DNA of 22,932 nt, from assembly GCA_964413425.1 (NCBI GenBank), contig CAYPST010000063.1:1-22932 (forward strand), given 5' to 3'. This DNA comes from DATFLS01 sp964413425. Its GTDB lineage: Bacteria > Fidelibacterota > JAANXI01. Each line of letters opens with the position of its first letter. The stretch's first letter is position 1. The notes under the pieces are model-generated. The model did not search any database, was not told the DNA's origin, and was given only the letters and a program-made list of their open reading frames with translations. This document shows, piece by piece, positions 13,958-21,919 of the stretch. Made by a program: the position numbers and the translations under genes.

Positions 13958-15339
13958 TCACTCTCCGGGCCAAAAAAAACATAATAAGGTTCATTTTCTA
14001 TCAATCTATGCACATACAATGCCGCTTCCCGGAGATGATAGTCACCCCACATGCAGGATTCCCCGCACGGAATCTGCTGATTCTTCGGAATGTAATCCCA
14101 CCCATTCGGCCGGTGATATATCGAATGGAGCAACAAACCCTGGTGATCTGAGTCTGTCGAAAGGTATGGTTCATCCAGGAGCGTTTGCAGGACGGTGAGA
14201 CCGGCCTGAAAATACTTATCTCCGTCTTCGGTCTGGCCCTGATTCTGTACATATCTCCCCAACCGCAGTAAGCCCTGCACGCCGATAGCTGCCGCTGAGC
14301 TATCCACCGGTTCATGCGCGTTGAAGGGATCCGCCGGTCGCTCGAGATACTCGTCGAGCTGCCAGAGATCGGGAGCGCCGGTATCCCAGTACGGTATCCC
14401 ATCCACCGGTGTGTTTTCTATAAAAAAGTCACAGGTGGCAGTGGCGGCCTTCAGCATCCAATCCCGGACGGTTTCCCATCCGCCGAAATCCGTAAATTCG
14501 GATTTGTTCAGGATCTCCAGAAACTCCAGCTGTTCGGCAAAACCGGCCATCGCCCACGACAAACCGCGAGTCCAGGTGGTGAATGGGCTGTACCCCTGCT
14601 GTGTACTGGGGCACCGAAAGCCGCCGCTCTCCACATTAAAGATGCATTCATGCACCGTCCGCCCCCGGACATCATACGAATCTCGGCCCGTACCGTAATA
14701 CACCGAATACCGGGCCGTGGCCCGGGCGTGTTTAATCAAACGTGCCAGCAGACTCACCGAATCGCCGGTTTCATCATGAAGAGTATGTCCCAGCAGATGG
14801 CTGACTGCCAGACTCCGCAACGATCGAATCGTGTCCACAAACAATGAATGCGGACCGTTGAACGAATAAATAAAACCGCCGTTCTCCCGGATTCTCGTCC
14901 ACCGACGGGCCTGAACCGCTCCGGAAACTTTCAACGCCATCTCATAGAAATTCTGCTCCTGCCGGTTCCGGGGGATTTTCCCTTCCTGCATCAATCGCCA
15001 GAGATTGCCATAGGTGCTGATATTATTGAATCCATGATCATGCACCCCAAAATCGGAAACATGGGGAGCCATATTGTCCGCAATCAGTTGTTTCGCTTTT
15101 TCCAGGTGCTCTTCATCACCGGTGGCGTCAAACTGGAGGATGCGGGATCCGTATTGAAATCCCTGGGTCCAGTCGGTCCAGGCACGGGTGGTATACTTGC
15201 CATCGACGGTGAATACCGGGGATCCCTGGGAGATATCGTATTCCCGCTCAATCAGACGAATCTTCTGATCGGACAGATCCCAGAATGACTGCAAAGCGGA
15301 GGTGAAATGCTCCGGAACGATTTCGTAATTAATTTTCAT
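13954..15339 (-). CDS. GH88 unsaturated glucuronyl hydrolase
   Basis: 461 residues, no signal peptide, so intracellular. The (alpha/alpha)6-barrel family signals are clear: VSDFGVHDHGFN (Asp101), HSLFVDTIRSL (Asp169, equivalent by position to the catalytic Asp of unsaturated glucuronyl hydrolases), the W-T-R-G-x-x-W-x-x-x-G motif at 256-266 (TWTRGLSWAMAGF), YWDTGAPDLW (318-326), DSSAAAIGVQGLL (346-358) and the C-terminal CMWGDYHLREAAL. GH88 enzymes hydrate the double bond that a polysaccharide lyase leaves on the non-reducing uronic acid, which makes the sugar ring open and fall off. This is the best evidence in the window that a lyase acts on a uronate polymer. GH105 is the nearest alternative, but the motifs favour GH88. 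ATG 15339 has only a weak ribosome-binding site. The TIM-barrel gene follows with a 4-bp overlap. Confidence 0.93.
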   Translation of the reverse strand: MKINYEIVPEHFTSALQSFWDLSDQKIRLIEREYDISQGSPVFTVDGKYTTRAWTDWTQGFQYGSRILQFDATGDEEHLEKAKQLIADNMAPHVSDFGVHDHGFNNISTYGNLWRLMQEGKIPRNRQEQNFYEMALKVSGAVQARRWTRIRENGGFIYSFNGPHSLFVDTIRSLRSLAVSHLLGHTLHDETGDSVSLLARLIKHARATARYSVYYGTGRDSYDVRGRTVHECIFNVESGGFRCPSTQQGYSPFTTWTRGLSWAMAGFAEQLEFLEILNKSEFTDFGGWETVRDWMLKAATATCDFFIENTPVDGIPYWDTGAPDLWQLDEYLERPADPFNAHEPVDSSAAAIGVQGLLRLGRYVQNQGQTEDGDKYFQAGLTVLQTLLDEPYLSTDSDHQGLLLHSIYHRPNGWDYIPKNQQIPCGESCMWGDYHLREAALYVHRLIENEPYYVFFGPESE

Positions 15340-15496
15340 AACTGCCTGCGTTTGATTGTGTGATATTTGCAGGATTCAGAGCTTTTAAAATAATACTAAA
15401 GAAGGTGATCAACCAATTAAAATTCTCAGGACACTCGACATTGTACCTGCTCTATGTATGATTCTCCGGTATATTTCCCTATAAGCCCTCTCTTGG

Positions 15497-15509
15497 TCAA
15501 ACGGTTTGA
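15497..15509. promoter_or_regulatory. LacI-type operator candidate upstream of the GH88 operon
   Basis: TCAAAC-G-GTTTGA is a perfect 13-bp palindrome with the AAACG/CGTTT core seen in operators of LacI/GalR-family sugar regulators. It lies about 158 bp upstream of the GH88 start. No regulator gene is in the window and I found no second copy, so this is a suggestion only. Confidence 0.3.
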
Positions 15510-15788
15510 TGGTTCCGATTCACCTGTCATATGCAGTAAACCGGCGCAAAAAGTCTTCCGGTATCATGGAGATGCGACTTATGCGGTGGAAGAGCCTTGG
15601 CAACATTACCTCGGATTGGAACTCAATCTGATATTCCCAAAAAGCCGGCCGATTATCTTCATCCTCCATCCGGCAGGTGGACTATAGTATCCGACCATGA
15701 TGATATCATTATCACGTACCGGAATCCCGTGAGTCATCCCAGCCATCTGTTATATTGTGGGGTTACGGGGACAAACCCAAAGTGAAAT

Positions 15789-15867
15789 CCCCTGGCAGCT
15801 GCGCCTTCAGTACAAAGCCTCCTCCTCCTCCGATATGCTTTGTGCATTCTGAAGGCGCTGCCAGGGG
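15789..15867 (-). terminator. Long hairpin after the Gfo remnant, possible terminator
   Basis: Left arm CCCCTGGCAGCTGCGCCTTCAG (15789-15810) pairs with right arm CTGAAGGCGCTGCCAGGGG (15849-15867) with one 3-nt bulge. A second helix CAAAG/CTTTG (15813-15817, 15838-15842) closes a 20-nt loop that is pyrimidine-rich on the plus strand. Read on the minus strand it starts about 22 nt after the stop of the Gfo remnant and is followed by ATTTCACTTTGGG, which is T-rich but no true T-run. It may be a terminator or the trace of a repeat element. Confidence 0.5.
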
Positions 15868-15888
15868 AAATAAAACCGGACCTTGATC

Positions 15889-16506
15889 TCAGACATTGTT
15901 CGGCACCACAAACGGTTCTCTATAGGTTGGTTCCAGCAAGGCATTGGCAATGAGCTCTGTGTTGCCGTCACCCCCGGTGATCCGGCGGGAATGCCGCTGA
16001 TATCTCAGCCAGGAACCCAGGATAATGCGTTCCCTATCCATGTCAATGTCGTTCGCCTGGAGATGGCTGCGGACCCGCTGAAAGGTTTCCGCCATTTTCT
16101 CCGTCTCGCCGGTCCGTTCCTGCACGGTACCCGGTGAAGCGGCTGCGCCTGACCGGTACGAAATATTCGCCAGATGACAGAGTTCGGCCGATATCACGCC
16201 TTCCTCCAGTTCCGAATGGAGGATACTCCGGTCGCGACTGCGCACCGCCTCGATGAAATTCTGCTGGTGCCCCCGGCCACCATCCCCGGGGAACTCGATG
16301 ATTTTGTTCCCGGCATTATCATACACAATTCCGCCGCCGCGTCCGCCGGCAAAGTACCCGTCTTCACACTGGATAATATTCCCGGACCGGATCCCGCGAT
16401 AGTGATCCATATATCCGGCACCCGCTGCATGGGGCAGATTCCGAATTTCAATCACCATCGGCACTAATTCGAGAATATACTCAGTTTGTGAACCCAGATA
16501 GTCACC
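15889..16506 (-). pseudogene. 5'-truncated Gfo/Idh/MocA oxidoreductase (C-terminal domain only)
   Basis: The frame opens after an in-frame TAA at 16507-16509, has a GTG at 16464 as its first possible start, and ends at 15889. It encodes only the C-terminal part of the bacterial-type Gfo/Idh/MocA family: VPMVIEIRNLP, GNIIQCEDGYFAGG, FPGDGGRGHQQNFIEAVRSR, and ELEEGVISAELCHLANISYR (the family's final helix region). The N-terminal Rossmann domain with GxGxxG and EKP, about 230-250 residues, is missing, and only about 100 bp separate it from the sulfatase stop. About 190-200 residues compare with 430-470 for complete members. It is most likely a deletion remnant; expression of a C-terminal domain alone would be unusual. 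There are no internal stops, so the deletion may be recent. It lies downstream of, and in the same direction as, the two sulfatases. Confidence 0.85.
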
Positions 16507-16609
16507 TTAAAGACACTAGCATCTTCTTCTTAGAATAGGTCGAATATACATATTAATGAGTGTGCAATTCAACACATAATTTCAGACACGTATATCCCAG
16601 GATTTCTCC

Positions 16610-18124
16610 TCAACTGGTATGCTCCTGCCACCATGCCTGCTCCGCTGCCGGATCATAATCAGGATTCCCGCGGGGCAATCTGGCATTGGTCTCTTCCTGC
16701 ATCCGGACGAGCAGCTCATTCAGTTCGCGCACTCTCGCGGGCATCTGCTCCGCCCGGTTCTGCTGCTCGCCGATATCCGCATGGAGATTGTATAACTCGT
16801 AAGTGGGGCCCTCATACCATTTGATAAGTTTCCAGTCGCCGTGCCTGATGATCCCGTAGGGCGGCACCCGATGCCCCTGCCGGTAGTGCGGAAAATGCCA
16901 GAACAGGGTGTCCCGCTCCAGAGATGTCTTCCCGCCGGACCGCAGATGGGAGAGCAGCGAGATCCCGTCGATGGTTCTGTTCGCCGGCGGATCAATGCCC
17001 ACGGCTTCCAGGATAGTGGGAAAGCAATCCATGCTGATCACCGGTTCATACGACACCGTGGCAGCAGGCACCACGCCTGGCCAGCGGATAATCACCGGCA
17101 CCCGGATCCCGCCTTCATAGGGAAAGCCCTTACCTGATCGCAGGGGAGCATTATCGGTGGGGCCCTCCAGACCCCCGTTATCGGAGGTGAAGATCACCAG
17201 GGTGTTGTCCGTCAATCCCAGCTCATCCAGCGCCTCCATGATCTGGCCGGTGGATTGATCCACGCTGTGCACCATTGCCGCATACTCTGAATCCTTCTGA
17301 TTCGTGGTCGGTTTCATTTCGTAGCGATTGATTAAATTCTGCTTTCCCTGAATCGGGGTGTGCACGGCATAATGGGCCATGTAGAGAAAAAACGGCTCAT
17401 CCTGATGTTCTTCAATGAACTGCACCGCCTCATCCCCTTCTCTGTCGGTGAGATACTCTCCCTCCTTCCTTGGTTCGATGGTGGGAATGCAGCCTTGCCG
17501 GGGATTACAATAGGGATCGAAATAGCTGGGCGGCTGCCCGTAGTCACAACCTCCCACGTTGAAATCGAAGCCCTGCTCTGTGGGGTACCACTCATCAGCG
17601 CCCAGGTGCCATTTGCCGATATGACAGGAGACATAGCCCGCATCTTCCAGCATCTCTGCGATGGTGAGTTCCTCATGCTCCATCCAGAGTGGATTGGGCG
17701 GCGTCAGAAGTTTCTTGTCGGCTTCCCCCACATATTCCGTCGGATTCTGCTTGTCTTCCGGGATTTCGCCTCCCTGGAAGCGGGCGCGAATCCAGTCGGT
17801 GATCCCGACTCTGGCGGGGTACCGGCCGGTCATAATCGCCGCCCGGGTGGGCGAGCACACTGCGCAGGCCGCATAGCCATCGGTGAACCGCATCCCCTGG
17901 GAGGCCAGCCGATCAATATGGGGCGTCTCAAAGTAGGCACTTCCCTGGCAGGAGAGATCCGTCCAGCCCAGGTCATCCACGTTGATCAAAACGACATTGG
18001 GAGACTGTCGTCCTCTTTGATTTCTCGAAAATACAACACTTCCGCCGAAAACAGGAGTCAGCGCTAACGCAGCTGCCCCAACTCCGAAGGAGTGCAAAAA
18101 CTTCCGTCTGTTCATATTTGACAT
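16610..18124 (-). CDS. Tat-exported S1-family sulfatase (CSPTR type)
   Basis: 504 residues from ATG 18124, chosen because AAAGGA precedes it by about 8 nt; a TTG 36 nt upstream is in frame but poorly supported. The N-terminus NRRKFLHSFGVGAAALALTP is a Tat signal without a lipobox, so a soluble periplasmic or exported enzyme is likely. Sulfatase landmarks: NVVLINVDDLGW (Asp50-51), formylglycine motif CSPTR (Cys90) followed by AAIMTGRYPAR, GKWHLG (Lys171, His173), MAHYAVHTP (His255), FTSDNGG (Asp315, Asn316) and RSGKGFPYEGGIRVP (Lys332). All core active-site residues are present. It should remove sulfate esters, in this context from sulfated oligosaccharides. It lies about 100 bp downstream of the next sulfatase gene, with only a small GAGAG/CTCTC hairpin (18209-18225) between them, so the two may share a transcript. 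Confidence 0.95.
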   Translation of the reverse strand: MSNMNRRKFLHSFGVGAAALALTPVFGGSVVFSRNQRGRQSPNVVLINVDDLGWTDLSCQGSAYFETPHIDRLASQGMRFTDGYAACAVCSPTRAAIMTGRYPARVGITDWIRARFQGGEIPEDKQNPTEYVGEADKKLLTPPNPLWMEHEELTIAEMLEDAGYVSCHIGKWHLGADEWYPTEQGFDFNVGGCDYGQPPSYFDPYCNPRQGCIPTIEPRKEGEYLTDREGDEAVQFIEEHQDEPFFLYMAHYAVHTPIQGKQNLINRYEMKPTTNQKDSEYAAMVHSVDQSTGQIMEALDELGLTDNTLVIFTSDNGGLEGPTDNAPLRSGKGFPYEGGIRVPVIIRWPGVVPAATVSYEPVISMDCFPTILEAVGIDPPANRTIDGISLLSHLRSGGKTSLERDTLFWHFPHYRQGHRVPPYGIIRHGDWKLIKWYEGPTYELYNLHADIGEQQNRAEQMPARVRELNELLVRMQEETNARLPRGNPDYDPAAEQAWWQEHTS

Positions 18125-18228
18125 GGAAATCATCCTTTCGCATGAATGGCATTCAATCAATCATTTGAGAGTTCCCTCTTTCAACCAAGATATACATTCG
18201 TAATCGCAGAGAGAAGGCATCTCTCCGT

Positions 18229-19821
18229 TCAGGCCGGCCTCTGATTCACACCGCAACGCTCTGCCCATTGCTGATAGCGGGCAACCATCTCATCCACTCT
18301 TTCCGGATGTTGGTCGGCCAGATCATTTAGTTCCGAACGATCTTGCTCCATGTCATACAGCTCCCATTCGCCTTCACTAATGGAAACCAGTTTCCAGTTG
18401 CCCTCCCGGATAGCTTTGTTACCCATATGTTCCCAATAGAGCGCATCGTGCCCCTTACGGTTTCGGCCTCTGAATATCGGTACCAGGCTCTTGCCTTCCA
18501 GCGGAAGGATTTCACGTCCCTCAAACCTGCGGGGATATCTGACACCTGCCACCTCGCAGCATGTAGCCATGAGATCGATGACGTGGCCGACCTGGTCAGT
18601 GAACTGCCCTTGCTGTTGAATAACTCCCGGCCAATATGCAATCAGTGGAGTCGCGATTCCTCCTTCATGGACCCAGTGTTTATACAGGCGAAAGGGCGTA
18701 TTGCTGGCGTTTGCCCAGGGACGGCCGTAGCTGGTATAGGAGTCTTCCCCTCCCGGCGGAATGTCGATATTCGCGCGATCGGAGACGTTCTCCTCATGAC
18801 AGCCGCCATTGTCCGAGAGGAACATCACCAGCGTATTGTCCAGTTTGCCCCGTTCCCGGAGTGTATCCAGAACCTTCCCGATCCCGTGATCCATCCGGTC
18901 GATTTGTGCTGCGTACACCGCCATCTTGAGATCCATTAACTCAACATCGTCCACAGAGCTCCAGGGTTCCACCTCCTCATCCGGGGGAGAAAGGGCCCAG
19001 TGATCTTCGATAATCCCCATCTCAATGAGCCTGTCATAGCGCTGTTTGCGAAGTGCGCTCCAGCCGCTTCGGTAATCCCCTTCGTATCTGGCAATATCTT
19101 CCGGCCAGGCGTGCAAAGGCCAGTGCGGCGCAGTATAGGCCAGATACAGAAAGAAGGGCCTCTCCTCCCGGTCGCGTTCTTCCAGGAATTGCACGGCATG
19201 GTTCGAAAACGCATCCGTCATATAAAATCCCTCGTCCGGCGGAGTGTACGGTTCCCCATCCAGCGCCATCTGCCGGGTGATATCCGGCCGTTTTGTCTTG
19301 GAGATATCGAAATAATTGGCTGCTCCACTGATCAATCCGAAGTACCGATCGAAACCCCGATCCGCGGGCCAGTGCGGTCGCTCTTCACCCACGTGCCACT
19401 TTCCCGACATCAGTGTGGTGTAGCCACCTTCTCCCAATACCTCGGCAATGGTGACACATTGATCATTCAGATATCCCTGGTACGGTCCGGGCGGATTGGT
19501 GGTGCTGACCATTCCGCCTATACCGGCCTGATGGGGATAGAGTCCGGTAAGCAGGGAAGCCCTGGTGGGACAGCAGCGGGCGGCGTTGTAGAACTGGGTA
19601 AACCGGAGACCATGTTCTGCCAGCCAGTCGATATTGGGGGTATTGATTTCGGAACCGTAGCAGCCGATGTCCGAAAATCCCATATCGTCCGCCATAATGA
19701 GAAGGATATTTGGTCGACGATCTGACCGGCTGCATGCAGACAATGGAATCATCCCTGAAGAAAACATCGCCAGACCGATTGATTTCAAAAACTTACGCCG
19801 TGACCATTTTTTTCCACTCAT
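18229..19821 (-). CDS. Tat-exported S1-family sulfatase, probable lipoprotein (CCPTR type)
   Basis: 530 residues from ATG 19821, with GGAGGA 6 nt upstream; the in-frame ATG at 19836 overlaps that ribosome-binding site and is unlikely to be used. The N-terminus WSRRKFLKSIGLAMF is a Tat signal ending in the lipobox PLSAC (Cys30), so it is probably anchored as a lipoprotein. Sulfatase core: ILLIMADDMGFSDIG (Asp45-46), formylglycine motif CCPTR (Cys83) followed by ASLLTGLYPHQAG, SGKWHVG (Lys141, His143), YTAPHWPLHA (His233), FLSDNGG (Asp337, Asn338) and HEGGIATP. The HQAGIGGM and ANASNTPFRLYKHW segments recall the large arylsulfatase subgroup S1_4. A sulfated carbohydrate substrate is inferred from context. 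It is the first gene of the sulfatase pair. Confidence 0.95.
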   Translation of the reverse strand: MSGKKWSRRKFLKSIGLAMFSSGMIPLSACSRSDRRPNILLIMADDMGFSDIGCYGSEINTPNIDWLAEHGLRFTQFYNAARCCPTRASLLTGLYPHQAGIGGMVSTTNPPGPYQGYLNDQCVTIAEVLGEGGYTTLMSGKWHVGEERPHWPADRGFDRYFGLISGAANYFDISKTKRPDITRQMALDGEPYTPPDEGFYMTDAFSNHAVQFLEERDREERPFFLYLAYTAPHWPLHAWPEDIARYEGDYRSGWSALRKQRYDRLIEMGIIEDHWALSPPDEEVEPWSSVDDVELMDLKMAVYAAQIDRMDHGIGKVLDTLRERGKLDNTLVMFLSDNGGCHEENVSDRANIDIPPGGEDSYTSYGRPWANASNTPFRLYKHWVHEGGIATPLIAYWPGVIQQQGQFTDQVGHVIDLMATCCEVAGVRYPRRFEGREILPLEGKSLVPIFRGRNRKGHDALYWEHMGNKAIREGNWKLVSISEGEWELYDMEQDRSELNDLADQHPERVDEMVARYQQWAERCGVNQRPA

Positions 19822-20239
19822 AGAGAATCCTCCCATATCCGAGCTTTGTCTTTACTTGCCATAAGCGCTCAAATCATACATTCGATTTGTCGTACCATCA
19901 CAATTTGGCGGGTAAGATATTTGCATCTTATTTGAACGGAACCTTTTCCTCAGGCAATAAAATGATGAATATAAAATAGGAATAATTGAAAACGAACGAA
20001 AGGAAGAAGTCCAAGGAAGAAGTCAAAAATTTCCAGTTTCAGGGAGGTGCATAACAGGCTTTTCCATTTTTTTATTAATTACAGGGAGTTATCCATGGAT
20101 AAACATCTCTCCCCGGGGGATCACCCACCGTGCTGCTCGCCAGGCGTTTTGAGACGGTGTAAACCCGCAAGTCCGGTACACACTTGCCAAGAATTGTTGC
20201 AGTGGTTTGAAGACATCGATCCATTCCGCAGGATTTCAC
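19822..20239. other. Intergenic stretch with unassigned sequence
   Basis: The part next to the sulfatase (19830-20035) is AT-rich, carries a TAAGAT/ATCTTA inverted repeat and a direct repeat AAGGAAGAAGTC at about 19999-20027, and probably holds the sulfatase promoter. The part at 20040-20240 is GC-richer. A plus-strand frame of 55 codons begins at ATG 20094 with AGGGAG just upstream and ends at 20259, overlapping the phosphatase 3' end. It matches no family I recognise and I do not call it a gene. Confidence 0.45.
19913..19930. promoter_or_regulatory. Inverted repeat upstream of the sulfatase pair
   Basis: TAAGAT and ATCTTA are separated by six bases (ATTTGC), about 92 bp upstream of the sulfatase start at 19821. 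The size and position suit a regulator-binding site. Both arms are AT-rich, so chance is a real possibility. Confidence 0.25.
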
Positions 20240-21850
20240 TCAGTCCCGGGGGAAACTGATCTGGCTCTTCCGGAGGGTTAATTTATGAATTAACGTGTTA
20301 TCAATATTATAAATTTCATACGAGACGCCGGGATCTTCCTGTGTGGTATCGAACGACACAATACCAAAAGAGGGTTTCTCGTTATACCCGAAGATTCTGC
20401 CGGGGATGAGCCGATGGAAGTGAATGTTTGTCAGCCGGGAACTTTCGAATTCATACAAAGGATACCCCTTCTCCCGTTCAATCCGCCAGGCATCTGATCG
20501 ATGACGATCGGCCGATAAAAGAATAATACCATTGATTTTGTGCTCCTCGATAAATGAGAAGATCTCTTCGCGCTCGGCAGCATAGCCGTCCCAGGTATCC
20601 TTACTGCCGGGTTTGGTGCCTTCGGCCCAGGGTACCGGAGAGGCGATCACCTTAAAGGTACCGGCAGACTCCTGTAAAGTGTTCAGCAGCCAGCGCTTTT
20701 GAACCGGTCCCAACATCGAGGGGTCCTCCGTATTCGGATCGGTCCGGTAGTACCGGCCGTCCAGCATGATGAAATGGACGTCTCCGATAGTAAAATCGTA
20801 CCAGCACCCGGGCTGAGCCTCTCCCCCACCATAGGAGGGGTTATTCCAGTTCTGCCTGAAAATCCGCCAGACTGATCGTTTCCAGCCGGGTGTCTCCACG
20901 GCCGGGCCGCCCCAGCCGTCATTGGTGGTAAAGTCATGATCATCCCAGATGGCATACACGGGCGTTCCGGCGGTGAACATCCGCCAATTCTGTGACGATT
21001 GTCTCCGATAATAACAATAGCGCTGCACCGCGGGCATCTCCGGATGATCGATATACACATTGTCCCCAAGCGTAAGAAAGGCATCCAAATTGTGTGAATC
21101 GATGGTAGCCCACATGTGTTCGTACATTGGTTCGTACGCTGATCCCCCGCCGAAGCCGATCCGGAACCGGGCCGGGGACCCTTCCCCGGGAAACGTGTGA
21201 AAAGTCCATCTATCCGGCAGCAGCTCCCCGTCTACCTCCAGCTGATAAGAATACTTCGTGGCCGGCTGAAGGCCGTTCACCTCAACTGCGGCGGTATAAT
21301 CCTGTCGGGCGTCCGTCTGTGATTTTCCGGTGGTCTGCACCGAACCGGGAGAAGCCTCGCTGCTGACCACCACCCGGACCGGCACCTCATGATAGGTGCG
21401 CACCCAGAAGCGGGCAGTGGTATCGGTCACATCGCCGAGCAACGGACCATGCAGCAGTTCGGTCTCTCTGTCAGCGAGAAATTCCTGAAAGGGCGAACTG
21501 TCGGTGAGAGGCAGTGTAACAGATCGCGGACCGGCCAGAAAGCGTTCCACCGGCAGTCCGGCATCCAAAGCGGCACGAACATATTCCATGGCCAGATCCA
21601 TATCGCTACGCTGTGCATATGCTGTCGCCAGACTAAACAAGACTTCCTGGTTATCCGGATGTGCCTGCATATAGGTCCGCAAATGCTGTACTGCTGTCGA
21701 GTATTCGCCCGCTACAATCCGGGCGAACTCATCCCTGCCTTCTTTCCATGTCCACTCCGACGTATCAAATTCTTGTCCGTAAGCAGTAAACGTCAGAAGT
21801 AATCCTGCCATTGCAACAAGCATTATGATCGATCCGGCCTGGCTTCTCAT
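20240..21850 (-). CDS. Exported PhoD-like metallophosphatase with N-terminal TPR-like region
   Basis: 536 residues; GGGAGG precedes ATG 21850 by about 8 nt. A signal peptide (SIIMLVAMAGLLLTFTAYG) ends near residue 25. Residues about 45-100 look like TPR repeats (YSTAVQHLRTYMQAHPDNQEVLFSLATAYAQ and the next helix pair). A fibronectin-III-like PhoD N-domain follows (GPLLGDVTDTTARFWVRT, about 135-152, to YSYQLEVDG). The phosphatase domain has GDNVYID (262-268), IWDDHD (301-306), MLDGRYYR (362-369) and LLSADRHRSDAWRI (His450), all PhoD/PAP-type metal-site motifs. Such enzymes hydrolyse phosphomonoesters or phosphodiesters outside the cytoplasm with Fe/Ca-type centres. The TPR extension is unusual for PhoD and may bind a partner. 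The following sulfatase gene is about 400 bp away, so it is probably a separate transcript. Confidence 0.9.
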   Translation of the reverse strand: MRSQAGSIIMLVAMAGLLLTFTAYGQEFDTSEWTWKEGRDEFARIVAGEYSTAVQHLRTYMQAHPDNQEVLFSLATAYAQRSDMDLAMEYVRAALDAGLPVERFLAGPRSVTLPLTDSSPFQEFLADRETELLHGPLLGDVTDTTARFWVRTYHEVPVRVVVSSEASPGSVQTTGKSQTDARQDYTAAVEVNGLQPATKYSYQLEVDGELLPDRWTFHTFPGEGSPARFRIGFGGGSAYEPMYEHMWATIDSHNLDAFLTLGDNVYIDHPEMPAVQRYCYYRRQSSQNWRMFTAGTPVYAIWDDHDFTTNDGWGGPAVETPGWKRSVWRIFRQNWNNPSYGGGEAQPGCWYDFTIGDVHFIMLDGRYYRTDPNTEDPSMLGPVQKRWLLNTLQESAGTFKVIASPVPWAEGTKPGSKDTWDGYAAEREEIFSFIEEHKINGIILLSADRHRSDAWRIEREKGYPLYEFESSRLTNIHFHRLIPGRIFGYNEKPSFGIVSFDTTQEDPGVSYEIYNIDNTLIHKLTLRKSQISFPRD

Positions 21851-21919
21851 GAGTACTCCCTCCCTCTACGGATTGTAATTGAAAGTACGGCGCTGTGTGC
21901 CAGATGAAAGGTCACTATA

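Larger units (their letters stand above)
15340..15888. other. 550-bp gap: leader of the GH88 operon
   Basis: No convincing gene. A plus-strand frame of 77 codons at 15454-15687 resembles no family I know. The gap holds a LacI-type palindrome (15497-15509) and a long hairpin (15789-15867), both listed separately. It probably carries the GH88 promoter next to 15340-15400, where the minus strand is AT-rich (TATTATTTTAAAAG), but no promoter boxes can be fixed. Confidence 0.5.

Noticed and set aside
15454..15687. A 77-codon plus-strand frame in the GH88 leader
   Set aside because: It has no ribosome-binding site of note, no recognised family, and continues in a different frame beyond its stop. 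It may be a decayed fragment but cannot be called a gene.
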